Source: Taiwanofungus camphoratus (Eukaryota; Basidiomycota; Agaricomycetes; Polyporales; Taiwanofungaceae). Taken from it: a stretch of 64,000 bases of DNA. The translations under genes and the position numbers were made by a program. Below the pieces are notes generated by a model. The model made no database searches. It was given only the letters and a program-made list of their open reading frames with translations, and had not been told where the DNA came from. Numbering within the stretch: the first letter of the stretch is position 1; every line of letters begins with the position of its first letter. The stretch covers positions 1,798,001-1,862,000 of the forward strand of contig CP021221.1 of assembly GCA_003999685.1 (NCBI GenBank), given 5' to 3'. Positions 1 through 13,301 of this stretch are shown piece after piece.

Positions 1-278
1 GCAAGGTCGTAGTGCGTCCCACTCGGAGTGCTGATGATGACTAGCCCGAGCTCTGAATCTCCCAGCACCTCCTCGTAGTCCCTGTAAATTTTGACTCCTT
101 GCGCGACCTCAGGGCCAAAGCGCGCGGCAATTTTGCCACCTGGACCAGTGGGTTTTCGTTCGAGGACGGCGTGGAGCGTAAAGAGTTCCGGTAGCGCGAG
201 TACAAACGGGATGTGGAAGGTGAGTCCACCGAGGCCGACTCCAAGAACGCAGGACTTGATAGGTTTCAGGGATGACAT
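1..278 (-). CDS. Gfo/Idh/MocA-family oxidoreductase, N-terminal part (runs off the left edge)
   Basis: The first 92 or so residues are visible, beginning MSSLKPIKSCVLGVGLGGLT. The N-terminal dinucleotide-binding signature is clear: a beta strand followed by GVGLGGL. It is followed by a helix, a strand ending in VLERKPTG, then the family-typical DYEEVLGDSELGLVIISTPS ahead of the conserved T-x-H. This is the Rossmann half of an NAD(P)-dependent sugar or inositol-type dehydrogenase-like protein, probably soluble. Substrate cannot be guessed from this half. The start is the first ATG in the frame, and the frame is open to the window edge. No intron is seen in the visible part. The fit to the family fold is good; the specific function is unknown. 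Confidence 0.82.
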   Translation of the reverse strand, partial: MSSLKPIKSCVLGVGLGGLTFHIPFVLALPELFTLHAVLERKPTGPGGKIAARFGPEVAQGVKIYRDYEEVLGDSELGLVIISTPSGTHYDL

Positions 279-1383
279 TGGAACGCTGTGAACAAAAGGT
301 CCTGGAAAGGACGTTCAACGTTCAGATCCCTACTAATTCATACCTGGTATGGTCCACCTAAGCTAATGTCTAATGGCTTCAGATTTACTCGATATACCTG
401 CGATGAGTACGGCCACCGGGCCGAAGTGCTATCGATATAAGTACCACCTTGTGGTCATGGCCGACTGTCAGACACATTCTGCTGAATCTGCCAAGGCGCA
501 GCACATTCGCGCGGTGGCACGTTGAGAGTCGAATTCCTCGACTTTAGAAGATCGTCCGAGTCGCTAAACCACTTATGGCAAGTATCTTGCCTTATCTGGA
601 CCACGTCCTTGTTCCCATTTACATATATCATGATCTCGTTCTCGTTGGCATCTGCAAGGTGCTCTCCTCATCTCCCCTCCAAATGTTGATATCTGCGTGT
701 CTTGAACCGTCCGTTCAAGCATCTCCTGTGTACAAGGTCTACACAGCTATCGACGGACAGCATCAATCAACACCGCTCTAGGCTCGTGAGACACCATCAG
801 CATAGTGTTGCTTTATGCGGCGAAGGTTCCTGCAGTAGAAGCTAGGGCCGGTTTGGGTTTAAACAAGGGTTGCATTGGTACGGGTCCAAGTACAATGCGG
901 TGCAGAAAAATGTCCTTGCAGAAATGGTGAGTTTGTCGTCGGACTTTTGTTTGTTTTCGTCGCTCCGTAATCATCCACCTGATGGCTTTGTGCTTGTTCA
1001 ACATCCGTCTACAAGTCTTATATGTGAACGCATCTGAACGCATCTGAACGAGTACAGACACCTTTGTAGTACTGACACCTGTTCTAAGCGAGATGCACTT
1101 GGCAACTCAACACTTTGCAGAGGGATTACGCTTTTGGGTTTACAACGTTGCTTCATGTGAGAATTACGCCAAGCTCGCATTGATAGTGCCAGCTGTCAAC
1201 TGTATCCACCTTTGTCCCGGAGCGCCCACGTCGTAAAGTCAACATGCATATATGCATGGCCTTGCTAAATTCTCAAGAGTGGCTATGAAGCCAGTTCAAT
1301 AGCATTACTGAACTACATGACACCTCCAGCCATAAATGATGCATTGGAATTGTCAGGCTCTGGTGAGCATTTACTACCACTGA
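279..1383. other. Intergenic, no recognisable gene
   Basis: Only short unrelated open frames occur here on both strands, with no domain or motif I recognise. It should contain the promoter of the leftmost oxidoreductase gene, which is transcribed leftwards. A small direct repeat of a 10-mer lies at 1026-1050. Confidence 0.5.
1026..1050. repeat. 2.5-copy tandem 10-mer
   Basis: The decamer catctgaacg is repeated head to tail, preceded by a half copy. It is short and probably of no functional meaning. Confidence 0.7.
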
Positions 1384-2934
1384 CTTGGAAATGTCAGGTT
1401 CCCCGTCATCGCGATTCCTGCATTGTCATACCGCAATAGCGATCCTGTTTCGTGCCAGGAACGTGACTGGATGGTAATATGGCATATGGGACTATTCTTC
1501 ATCACGAATTTCCTCGCCCATGCAATCACGGTCCCCGCATCTCCCCGTATCAATGAATATCTGCCCATCGTGAAAGCAAGAATCCCATGGCCTCCGATCA
1601 TCGCACTGTTCCTGCCATTCTACGGACTGCTCAGATCACTTCGGCGCATATTCCTGACTCTGATATCGCACAAGGATGAAGTTCACGCAGCATTGATGCA
1701 ACAAGCCGTCCCAGTGGTGGCTCGAACAGAACGGTGGTCTCCGCCCGTTGGGCGAGAAGAATTGGTATACGTGCAATTACCCTCGGACTTCAATGCCATC
1801 GAGAGGTCTGCCTTTAAACGCTGATAGTTCTCACATCAAAATTGATACCTTTGCATCGTAGGTATGAATCGGAGGCGTTTGCTACATTCGACCTTCTCGG
1901 CTGTGGCCAAGGCTTTGTGGAGGTAAACCCCGCCGAGTGGGATATCTCGGGAGAGTTCAGGATTCCAGAGGGATATACCCGCGGTTATTGTCATTCTTGG
2001 CTTCCGGAGCGCATTATCGGCCGCTGCCTAGTGGACACGAACGGAATCAAGCTTTGTCACTCCTGAAGCTTGATGAAGATGGTGATCTCTGTCGTCCAGT
2101 TGATATCAGCTTCTGTGACCCTCTACCACTCCCGAGATGATCAGATCCAGCGCTTTGGATACTCGGCGTATGGTCTCTGTTTTTCCTTACGCAATCATGT
2201 CCTTGACGAACATGATTTGTGCGGGCATCGTCGGGGAGTGGCCATACTACTATGTGATTAGGACCCCGATCTTACAGGAAGCTGAACGACATGATGGAGC
2301 ATTGTTCGATGGAGCTATTGGCAGACTGAAACAAGAGGGAGACGACTCGCTCTTTTCCTCCGCGGTATCGGACATCAATCAGTGGGGTTTTACTGCTGCG
2401 TATCTGTCGATCGAGGATGCCGAGAGTACTAGTAAGGAAACCAGATCACTCAATGACGTGCAGATTCTTCTTGCAAGAGTCGGGAAGAATGTTAAAAGGT
2501 TCAAGTTCAGTCCTCGTGGGTCTCGTCCATACAACAGCGTCCTGTACACCTTTGGTATATCCTCAATGGCCTATGACGGCTTGCCGGATTCCGCGGGCAT
2601 GACGCAATCCGACTGGTCCACAATGATACTTATTCTACTGCTGCTCCCAATAACCATCGTTCTTCCGTATGTCGTTATTCTCGTGCTCACTGACTTTAGG
2701 AAATGGGAGTGATAGCACTGTGGCTCAACGGGCGTGGATGATGGCATGGCTTTGCTCCGGCCGGCTTTCGTCTTTTGTTTACTTCGCCAATCCGTGGGGT
2801 TGGATGAGGCGGTCGTTGTCAAACAAGGTTCACTGGTTATGTATCATCCTCCTGATAATACCGGCTGTGGGTGGCTATGTCATGGTCGCTCAGACTATTA
2901 CGATGACTACGGCTTTACAGAGACGTGCTCGTAG
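1384..2934 (+). pseudogene. Decayed multi-pass fungal membrane protein gene
   Basis: Coding-like sequence is visible in pieces. A first piece has a membrane-like segment (WHMGLFFITNFLAHA) and is joined by a well-formed 56-nt intron (1806-1861, phase 2) to a Trp/Gly-rich soluble stretch. Later pieces hold further membrane segments, including VFPYAIMSLTNMICAGI near 2180-2230 and LILLLLPITIVLPYVVI near 2630-2680, and end near DDYGFTETCS. This pattern recalls large families of uncharacterised fungal membrane proteins. The frame is broken: an in-frame TGA at 2064-2066, a frame change near 2170, another near 2700 and another near 2900. None of these is explained by a plausible intron; the apparent GT...AG interval at the 2700 shift is only 33 nt. 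The first exon could not be fixed. It could also be a live gene with sequencing errors, but four breaks make decay more likely. Confidence 0.55.
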
Positions 2935-5742
<2,808 letters not shown>

Positions 5743-5918
5743 ACGGGTCGCTTATGCAAGGACAGAACTTGAACTCTACATTGAGACTTGGAAAACGATA
5801 TAGATGAACTGTGATGCAGAAGCTTTGATTGTAGCATGTAGGGAGTACTGCACACTCTAAAGTACGGTATAATGATAACATAGGCTGTAGTAATCCCAGA
5901 TAGGTTGGAAAGCCGCAA

Positions 5919-8900
5919 TCAATACACCTAGGGCACATATCAGTCCAATCGCGTGAGCCAAGACAATTCGCGTACCTCAAGCACATACCGCTCCTCCTCC
6001 TTGAGGCCTTCCAAGAATGCACCGGCCTGAGAGGGATCCTGTCCCGTGTGTTTTACAAGTGAGTCCACTAGCGCTTCATACACATCGGGAACCGGCCATG
6101 TTGGGCCACACAGATAGAACACGCCCTTGTCGTCCCATAACATCCTTCCCAAGTCCGTTGCATCCTCCTTCATCTTGTGTTGGATGTAGACCTTCTTTGG
6201 ACCGTCGCGCGAGAATGCGAGCCCAGCCTTCGTGATCGTGCCGTCGAGGATGAAAGCTTCGACCTCCTCGCCGTAAAGATACTCCTGCGAGCGGTGGCGT
6301 GAGCCGAAGTAATAATAGGTCGGCCCGATGGGGATGGACTGTGATGCAAGCCAGGCACGATGCTGCAAAAATGCTCGGAAGGGTGCGGCACCTGTACCAA
6401 GACCGGCCATGATAATAGGTTGCATATTGTCAGGCGGAAGCTACACAATATATGAATACCCAGGGTTATGAGGGGAAGAAGTGTGCCTACCTTCATGACA
6501 CTAGGCTTTATCGAGACAGTGACCTTCTGGCCAACTCTGAGGCCTGCAAGGTACCTTGTGCATTGACCATACCGAGGAGAACCTGAAAAGAATGGTAGCG
6601 TTGATACCTCGTACCTCATTTTTGAACAGGGAGGATGACAGACTCACCACTTGGTGTAGTCCATTCCACACTGACGACCAAGAGGTCGACCTGATCACCT
6701 ACAACGGCCTGCGAGCTCGCAATACTGTAATGCCGGGGTTTGATATCGCCAATCAACTCGCAGAGCGTCTCCACTCCAGGCCTCGCACTCTCATATCGCC
6801 TGAAAACATCGGCGAACGTCACAGTATCCTTCTCCGAGAGCTTCTTGAACGTTAACGAACCCTCCGGAGAGCCAATGAAGCGCAGCGCGTATTTATCCGC
6901 TTGCACTGTCGCATGCTCAGCCAAATCCGTATAGAATGCCTTTCCCGGCTTCCCGAACAGGTCGATCTGTTGTTGCAGGGCCTGGAAGACCGTACGCGTG
7001 TGCATCTTCTCCCCATCTGACCCTGGCACAGGGATCGTAATAAGGCGGTCTGGGTCGACTCCGTACCATGCGCAGAAGTCGAGCACCTCCTGCGTGTCGT
7101 TCCACCCGTGGACGCCAAGCGCCTCGCCGATCTCGTACTTGAGACCTGTCCCGCGCGTGTCGAATTCGAGGTGGAAGACGTTGCGATCATACTCCCTCGG
7201 GGTGAGCCGTCGGTTGACTGTACAGGTGATGAGGTAGGTGCGCTCGGGAATCTCAGGCCGCAGGGCAGGATTCTGAGAGTATTCGGACGAAGAGAGGAGG
7301 GCAGGTGGAGTGAACGCAGATGGGAAGATGATATGCTTTGCGGCGTCGTGCCACGACCCCAACCGAGCGCCGTTGACAATAGTATCACCGTCCAATGTGT
7401 CTACAGCGATAGCATTGAACACGAAGTTCTTCAGCGAAGGGGGGTTCGCTGCTTCAGAATCGGGCAACACAGCTGGTGCAGGGATCTCGACTTCTACAAG
7501 CTCATTCCAAGCACGACCGGCAATCTTGGCGAGAGCGATGCCCTCTACATTATCTCCCAATGCCCCTCGCAGAATTTTAAGAACAAGTGTTTCACTTGCT
7601 GCCTCTCCGAGATATAGTCTCAAGAATGCTAGATCGACAAGGACATTCTCCAACGTGTCAAGCGCCGTGCTCTGGCTTAGTTGAGCTGCTAGACCCTTTG
7701 CATCGATGATGCAAAGCCGCAGCTTTCTCTCGTGCAGAAGTGACAAGACTTCCGCGGACAAGTTCGCCACAAGTTCAGCTGCGGTCCACGAAGTAACGAC
7801 GAGAACTGGGGAGCCAGGAGCTGCGTGCATGACGACGGAGTGAGACTTCAAGAGGGCCTGGTCAAGAATACCCACGAAGTCGGCCACTCCAGGATTATCG
7901 GGCGTGATAGGAAACAAAGTCGACATGGGAATGAACGATGAGCTGTCATCTCTCGAAGAGAGAATGAGGCGATCAGTAGTAACACCTCCAGGCTTGGAGA
8001 AGACATCGTAATCGGTGAGCAGGCGCGTGGAAATAGACCGATGGGATCTGAATGTCTGCTCGACTGTACGGGCAGCAACGGAAACGGGAGAACCAGGTGT
8101 ACTAAAGAACAAGGCTTTCTTCAGGTTAGTGGAAGACATAGATGCAGGAACCGCTGCGTGAGTGACATGGCAGAAGAAAGTCGTGAACGAGAGCGGGTTT
8201 GTGATGAACTCCTGCATGCGGGCCGGGATGATACGCTGCGACTTGACAATTGGACTAGAGTTCCGCGGATCTAGAACAGAGGCGAAGACGTCCATGTAGA
8301 GCGGCCCCTGGGTCGTCTCCGTTGGGACATCGTCAAACACTTGGATATGCTTAACGGATGCAGGAAGCACTTGACGCAAAGCATCTTCGTCCCACGGCCT
8401 AAGCATCCGAACCACGACAACTCCTAGTCCCGATACAAGGGATGCAAGAGCCCGCGCAGCCAGTGCTAATGGGCCATTGAGTAGCACGACAACAGTGTGA
8501 GCATCCTTGTCTCCGAAATAGTCAAAAGCATTGTAACCCGCTTTACTCAATGCCTCCTTAGGCGTGAGGCTCTGTTCTTGGAACGGAACAGACGGAGCGA
8601 GGACATGGCCTGTCTCCCGGGTAGAGCTGTGGTGGTCGAAGAAGTGGATGACATGCGTGCTGGTCAACTTGTACGACAGCGCAGTGAGGTCGACAGCTTC
8701 CTTAGGAGTAGCAGAGAGAAGGACGGTGAAGCTCTCAGGCAGAATGGCGAGCGCGGGGGTGAACGACGCAAGCGTCGGCGAGAGAGTGAAGTTTTCACCG
8801 ACGGGCGTGACGGTCGGAACCTGTATGAGGAGCCTGCTGCTAGCGGTGGGAGTCGGCAGGTAAGTTAACGACTGCACCATGGCCGCCAAACCAGCGGGGG

Positions 8901-9276
8901 TAGTATATGCAGTGAGCACTGCGCCTTTGCCAACGTCCTTGCTGGAGCCTTGGGACAGCCTTCCGACCAGACTCAGGCCTGCACCGGCTCTGGTCTGCAG
9001 ACTGACGACGGGAGATACGTCGTTGCTCGTTCCCGCCCATGACTTCGTGAGGGTTCCGAACCCAACCTGTTCAGCGACATCGTATATAAAGACAGATGAA
9101 CTTGAGGTCGACCGCGAAGCGATATATTCGATTGTAGCGGAAGCTGAGACCAAGGGACTTTTTGCGGAGGTTTTCAGAAGCTCATCTGCGACTGCCTTCA
9201 ATTTTGGAGACGGTGGCCCGGAGAGGGTGGTGGTTGAGGAAAGAGGTGTCGTGGTCCCAGATTGCTCGATGGCCAT
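5919..9276 (-). CDS. MET10: Sulfite reductase (NADPH) flavoprotein alpha subunit
   Basis: Predicted 1064-residue flavoprotein that passes electrons from NADPH via FAD to the hemoprotein subunit of assimilatory sulfite reductase, for cysteine and methionine synthesis in the cytosol. Four exons: 6648-9276, 6491-6582, 5976-6440 and a terminal 9-nt exon 5919-5927. The N-terminal half has the pyruvate:ferredoxin-oxidoreductase-like region seen in fungal Met10. The FAD domain contains RHYSIASSQAVVGDQVDLLV, and the NADPH side contains GLGTGAAPFRAFLQHRAW and YYFGSRHRSQEYLYG. The last exon adds only Val-Tyr-stop, giving the C-terminus RYVLEVY that is usual for this family; without it the frame runs on into unrelated residues. 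The start was taken at MAIEQSGTTTP because codons upstream are not ATG. A TCACGTG box lies upstream. Very sure of identity. Confidence 0.96.
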
Positions 9277-9405
9277 ATCGTGGAGGTTCAGAACGAAAAT
9301 CAAAATCACGAAATATATTTCACTTTTGATTGGACTTTGCGCGGGGAATGTCCACCAGAGCAGCAAATTATGCGATCCGTGCTCATGATGGCGCTATGTC
9401 GCATG

Positions 9406-9412
9406 CACGTGA
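9406..9412 (-). promoter_or_regulatory. CACGTG (Cbf1-type) box upstream of MET10
   Basis: TCACGTG in the MET10 sense strand lies about 130 bp before the start codon. In yeast the same heptamer binds Cbf1-Met4-Met28 in front of sulfur-assimilation genes. Seen: the motif and its position. Inferred: that the fungus uses it in the same way. Confidence 0.45.
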
Positions 9413-9614
9413 TAGCAGAATATGAGACTTTCCTTTCCCAGAAAGCGCCCCCATTGCATAGAATAAATGAAGCATTGACATGGTCTTGAACCTTCTGAAA
9501 GCGTTTAGATATGCACGATGTAAGGTAACATTACAGGGTATGTATAACTACCAATAGCAGCAGATTGTCAGTAATAGCACAAGTCAGTCGATATCAGTTC
9601 CATTCAAACAAAAC

Positions 9615-10639
9615 TTAGTCCTTGAGTGTGTTGTATAATCGATCGCCCTGGGTTGACGCGTTAGAAACAACATACAAATGGCATGAGGATTGCAACGTAC
9701 AGTATCGCCCAATCCTGGAGAGATCAGCCCATTGCTAGTCAGGTTGGTATCGACCGCAGCAACCCAGATCTGATGACGATCAGCCTTTTATACAACTATG
9801 ACAAGAGCAGATACGTACCTCCAAACCGGGATACTCAGCTTGTACGCGGTCCAGACCATCTTGAGAGGCTAAAATGCAGAGCAATTTGATATGCGTGACT
9901 AGGAGAGAGTAAGGCATGGGATGTTCTAAAAGACAACCCCGACTTACTTGGAATACCCCAATCTAGTACCATGTTCAGGGCAGCGCAGGCAGTTCCTCCA
10001 GTGGCGATGAGTGGGTCAAGAAGGAAGACCATGTCAACCGTTGGGATAGACGGAAGCTTGGAGTAGTCTGCGTTGGACCCTCAGGAGTATTCACAATGGA
10101 TATAGATGGAACCTACATTCCACGGGCTGCAGAGTGACTTTCTCTCTGAATATACCAAGATGATAAACTGGCGCCGCTCTGACCAGGCAAACGCAAAACA
10201 CAAAGTTTAAAGTCGCCAAATCAGATGCATGATTAGACACGTACGGGAACAAATTTAGCAGGGCATCAGTCATGCCCAAACCTGCCCGCAATATAGGTGT
10301 TAGGCCGATCCTAGGCTTGATAATTGAGCCCGTGAAGGGGCCCACTGGTGTTTGCTACAGATATCACGACCACATCTGGTCGAATACCGAGACATATCTA
10401 AGATAGCACGAGGACTTACACCAGTGAAGGTCTCCTCTTGTAAGTCGCGACTGGCCTCAATACCCAGGATCAGACTGATATCATGAATACCCTGCCATGC
10501 ACACATCAGAATGCGAGACATGAACCCGGGTTCGACGCACCTCACGAAATTCTTTCGCATTTGTGGACGTCTGTCGCAGCTTCGACAGACGTGAATTGAT
10601 AAGTGGATGCGCCAAGACGTGCACATTGTAAGACATCAT
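9615..10639 (-). CDS. Uracil phosphoribosyltransferase
   Basis: Predicted 214-residue enzyme that makes UMP from uracil and PRPP (pyrimidine salvage, cytosol). Eight exons: 10541-10639, 10420-10491, 10245-10354, 10117-10178, 9948-10067, 9819-9898, 9701-9769 and 9615-9647, all GT-AG, mostly separated by 49-nt introns; the sum is a whole frame. It starts MMSYNVHVLAHPLINSRLSK. Motifs: IGLTPILRAGLGMTDALLNL, APVYHLGIFREKVTLQPVEY, the PRPP loop FLLDPLIATGGTACAAL, and the C-terminal uracil-binding GLISPGLGDTGDRLYNTLKD. The sequence follows the bacterial upp-like type more than yeast Fur1. Neighbouring MET10 is on the same strand downstream. No sign of damage. Confidence 0.95.
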
Positions 10640-11347
10640 CGTGGTTCACCCGTCCCGCCACTGGCCTGGAGATATCAAGGCGCAGACATCCTTATTTGGT
10701 AACCGTGGTGGCCGCCAATCTTCCTTTTGCCAGACATCTCGGATATCTCTGCTCGAATTTGTGTTCAATTCAACGACACTATGTATATCGTCTTCGGTAC
10801 GATAACAACGTAGCTGTTACCTGACAAGACTCAAGAAAGGACGAGCCAAACATTTCAGTTGCCAGCTGGTCGACATGTCGGCACGCCGCGGCCAACGAGT
10901 TTCTACAACTTGAAACAGTATCATATCTCAGATTTCTGCCAACATTTCTGACCATAGAAGCCGTTGTATCATAGCCGAATTGAATGACCCTAGGAAACAC
11001 GAAATTTATGCAACAGTTACTTCTTCCTACATTCGTGTGCGCTGCTGCAGACCACTTGACAATCCTCCCCTGAGCGAAAAGTCTGTCTTGACCATAACGG
11101 AAACTCATTGAAATTAGAAAGTTGTCCTTGACTTCATCGCGCTATGCTGCAAGATTAGCGCGGAAAATGGCACAGCGATCGGTACGTTGTGATTGCGGGA
11201 CCAGTCACATTTTAAGCAGAACCTATTGTTTTTCTCTTTTCTGATTTGATTACTATATTCCCGCAGGTTAGTAGTGGTGTTTTCGCACTTACAGAGTGGG
11301 CGATCAATTTCAGTTGAACGCACCTATATTCTCCCTTTTCACTGCAG
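10640..11347. other. Intergenic; may hide first exons of the P-loop gene
   Basis: Between the divergent UPRT start and the first recognisable exon of the P-loop ATPase pseudogene. That exon is preceded by a good acceptor (tttcactgcag), so one or more short upstream exons should lie here, but I could not identify them. Confidence 0.4.
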
Positions 11348-13056
11348 GAGGAGTTTGAGCTTCTGAATCAAGCATCTTTGGAAACTAGAAAAAAGATAGT
11401 TCATGAACTACGGACGGCACCATTGGCAGCGCGAGCCGCATATGTTGCGGCAGGGCTTGATGACGATGAAGACTCACAGTATGGGGTTTTCGGCAGCGTT
11501 CTTGCGATATAGTGAGCAACATAGGCCTTGTAAGGTTTGATATCATCTAATCTAATGGCAGTGATAAGGGCGTCCATGAAGTTCCCGAGGATCCCAGATT
11601 ATATGTCCATACGGTGATTATGCAGGCTGTTCATGATGTTTGACTTCGTCTGATATCCGGTTCAGAATGCCCCGTTTTCTGCAATTGTGTGCGGAGTCCA
11701 GGGGTCTGGCAAATCGCATACTGTCTCCATACTCTTGGAAAACATGCTCATTACAGACATGCCTTAAATAGGAACTCTGTACAACCCTCTCTCTGGGCTG
11801 GTTCTCCATTTCGGCGAAGGCGGCACATCCTCGCGTCCCTGTGAAGCGGCGTGGTTGGGAATGCCCGAATATCTGGGCTTTGATGCTCCGCCTATCCGAG
11901 TATACGTCCCGAACTCGTCTCTGAAGACTATGAAGAATACATATGAGCCATTGGGTAGTAACGTACAAGTCAGGCCCCTTTTGTTCTCCGAATGCGAACT
12001 TGATGCCGAGGCCTTTCTGATTATGATGGCTGTTGGCTCGTCTGATTCGGCACCACTCTACATTCACGTTATTTTGGTAGCTTTCTGTCTCAAATATGAT
12101 CCTTGTTGTTGTGAACTCATTTTAAATACCACCCAGTCAATCTTACGCGAACTAGGCGAAAATTATACTTTCCAAGCCTTTCTAGCACGGTTGGAGCACC
12201 GCAAGAGGAGCTTCAATCCACACCAGCTTGCTGGCTTGGAACAGCGAATGGCACTTCTTAAGTCCTTCATGTATAAGGATGGGGAGGCGCAACATGTTCG
12301 CTTCGCTGAGGGACAGCTGACGATTATCGACCTGTCTGACCCATTCATTGACACAGCTATTGCATGTGGCTTGTTTGAAATAATGATTCGGCTGTTCCTT
12401 CGTACCGACGTCAATACTGGAAAAGTTCTTGTCGTGGATGAGGCCCATAAGGTGGTGTAGTAACAACTCATTCGCCTCTGCATAACTAATAAAAACATGC
12501 TGTAGTACCTCTCGACTAGCAAAGGCAGCTCTGGTCTGACAAATGCCCTAACTTCACTGACAAGACAACAACGGCATCTAGGCGTGCGCGTCATCATCAG
12601 TACTCAAGGTGAGGTTCGCAGATTCTTGCGAAACCGCACCTGATGCAAAGCGTTCCACAGAGCCTACTACTGTCCCGCCGGTTCTTCTTGATATGTGCAC
12701 GGTGGCTATCCTTCACAGATTCTCCTCTCCGTTATGATGGGATCATATCGCGAAGCATGTTTCTGCAGATCTCTCCACGGAGGAAGCCTTCAGCCAAGTA
12801 GTCAAACTCCAGGTACACATTTTAGTACTCTCAGAAGACTGGCCTTCTGATAGTTTGCTTGTTTTATAGACCGGAGAAGCCATCGTTCTGGCACCTTCTG
12901 GCCTGGCTATGCTACGCGATGGCACTGAAAAAAACAGTTTCAAGACGTGCTCTCAAAAGATCGTTGTCACAACTTGGACGACGCTACATCTTGATGAAGA
13001 CACGTAAACGCGTGGCTGCAGATGGTGGTGCATCTATATGTGTCTTGGAAGCTTAA
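11348..13056 (+). pseudogene. Broken P-loop ATPase gene
   Basis: Seven exon-like blocks: 11348-11478, 11562-11613, 11666-12067, 12137-12451, 12506-12608, 12661-12812 and 12870-13056, with normal GT-AG junctions. The protein has Walker A (GVQGSGKSHT, block 3), Walker B (VLVVDEAHK, end of block 4) and a later sensor-like stretch VRVIISTQ, the layout of HerA/FtsK-like or related P-loop ATPases; I know similar uncharacterised genes in basidiomycetes. Three lesions are seen: TAA at 11765-11767 shortly after Walker A, TGA at 12735-12737 where the context expects Trp, and a frame change at a seven-A run (12928-12934) before the basic C-terminus LGRRYILMKTRKRV. The gene is probably dead but recent, since most of the frame is intact. 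The true start was not found. Confidence 0.72.
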
Positions 13057-13301
13057 CCTTCAAGATGCATAATCAAGCTCGCTGCTCTAAGATACAGGCA
13101 TATTGAATGATTAGCCGTTTTCTAGCTTCACTGCCCATTTATTCATGCCACATATCTCATGTAGTATCGCTCCGCAAACGAGTGCGTCAACAGTCAAAGT
13201 CTTTCCGACAAATTTCAAGATCAGTAACCAACGATATAGATATTTTACATCTACACAAATCCATGCAACCAATACAGTAGCGATAACGTGCCGACGGTGT
13301 A

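Noticed and set aside
575-781. 68-codon hydrophobic frame on the plus strand
   Set aside because: No start context, no splice partners and no similarity that I recognise.
2641-2701. A 33-nt GT...AG interval in the decayed membrane-protein gene as an intron
   Set aside because: Too short for splicing in fungi and divisible by three, so it would not mend the frame.
6852-7617. Frames overlapping MET10 on both strands
   Set aside because: They lie wholly within the conserved flavoprotein coding sequence.
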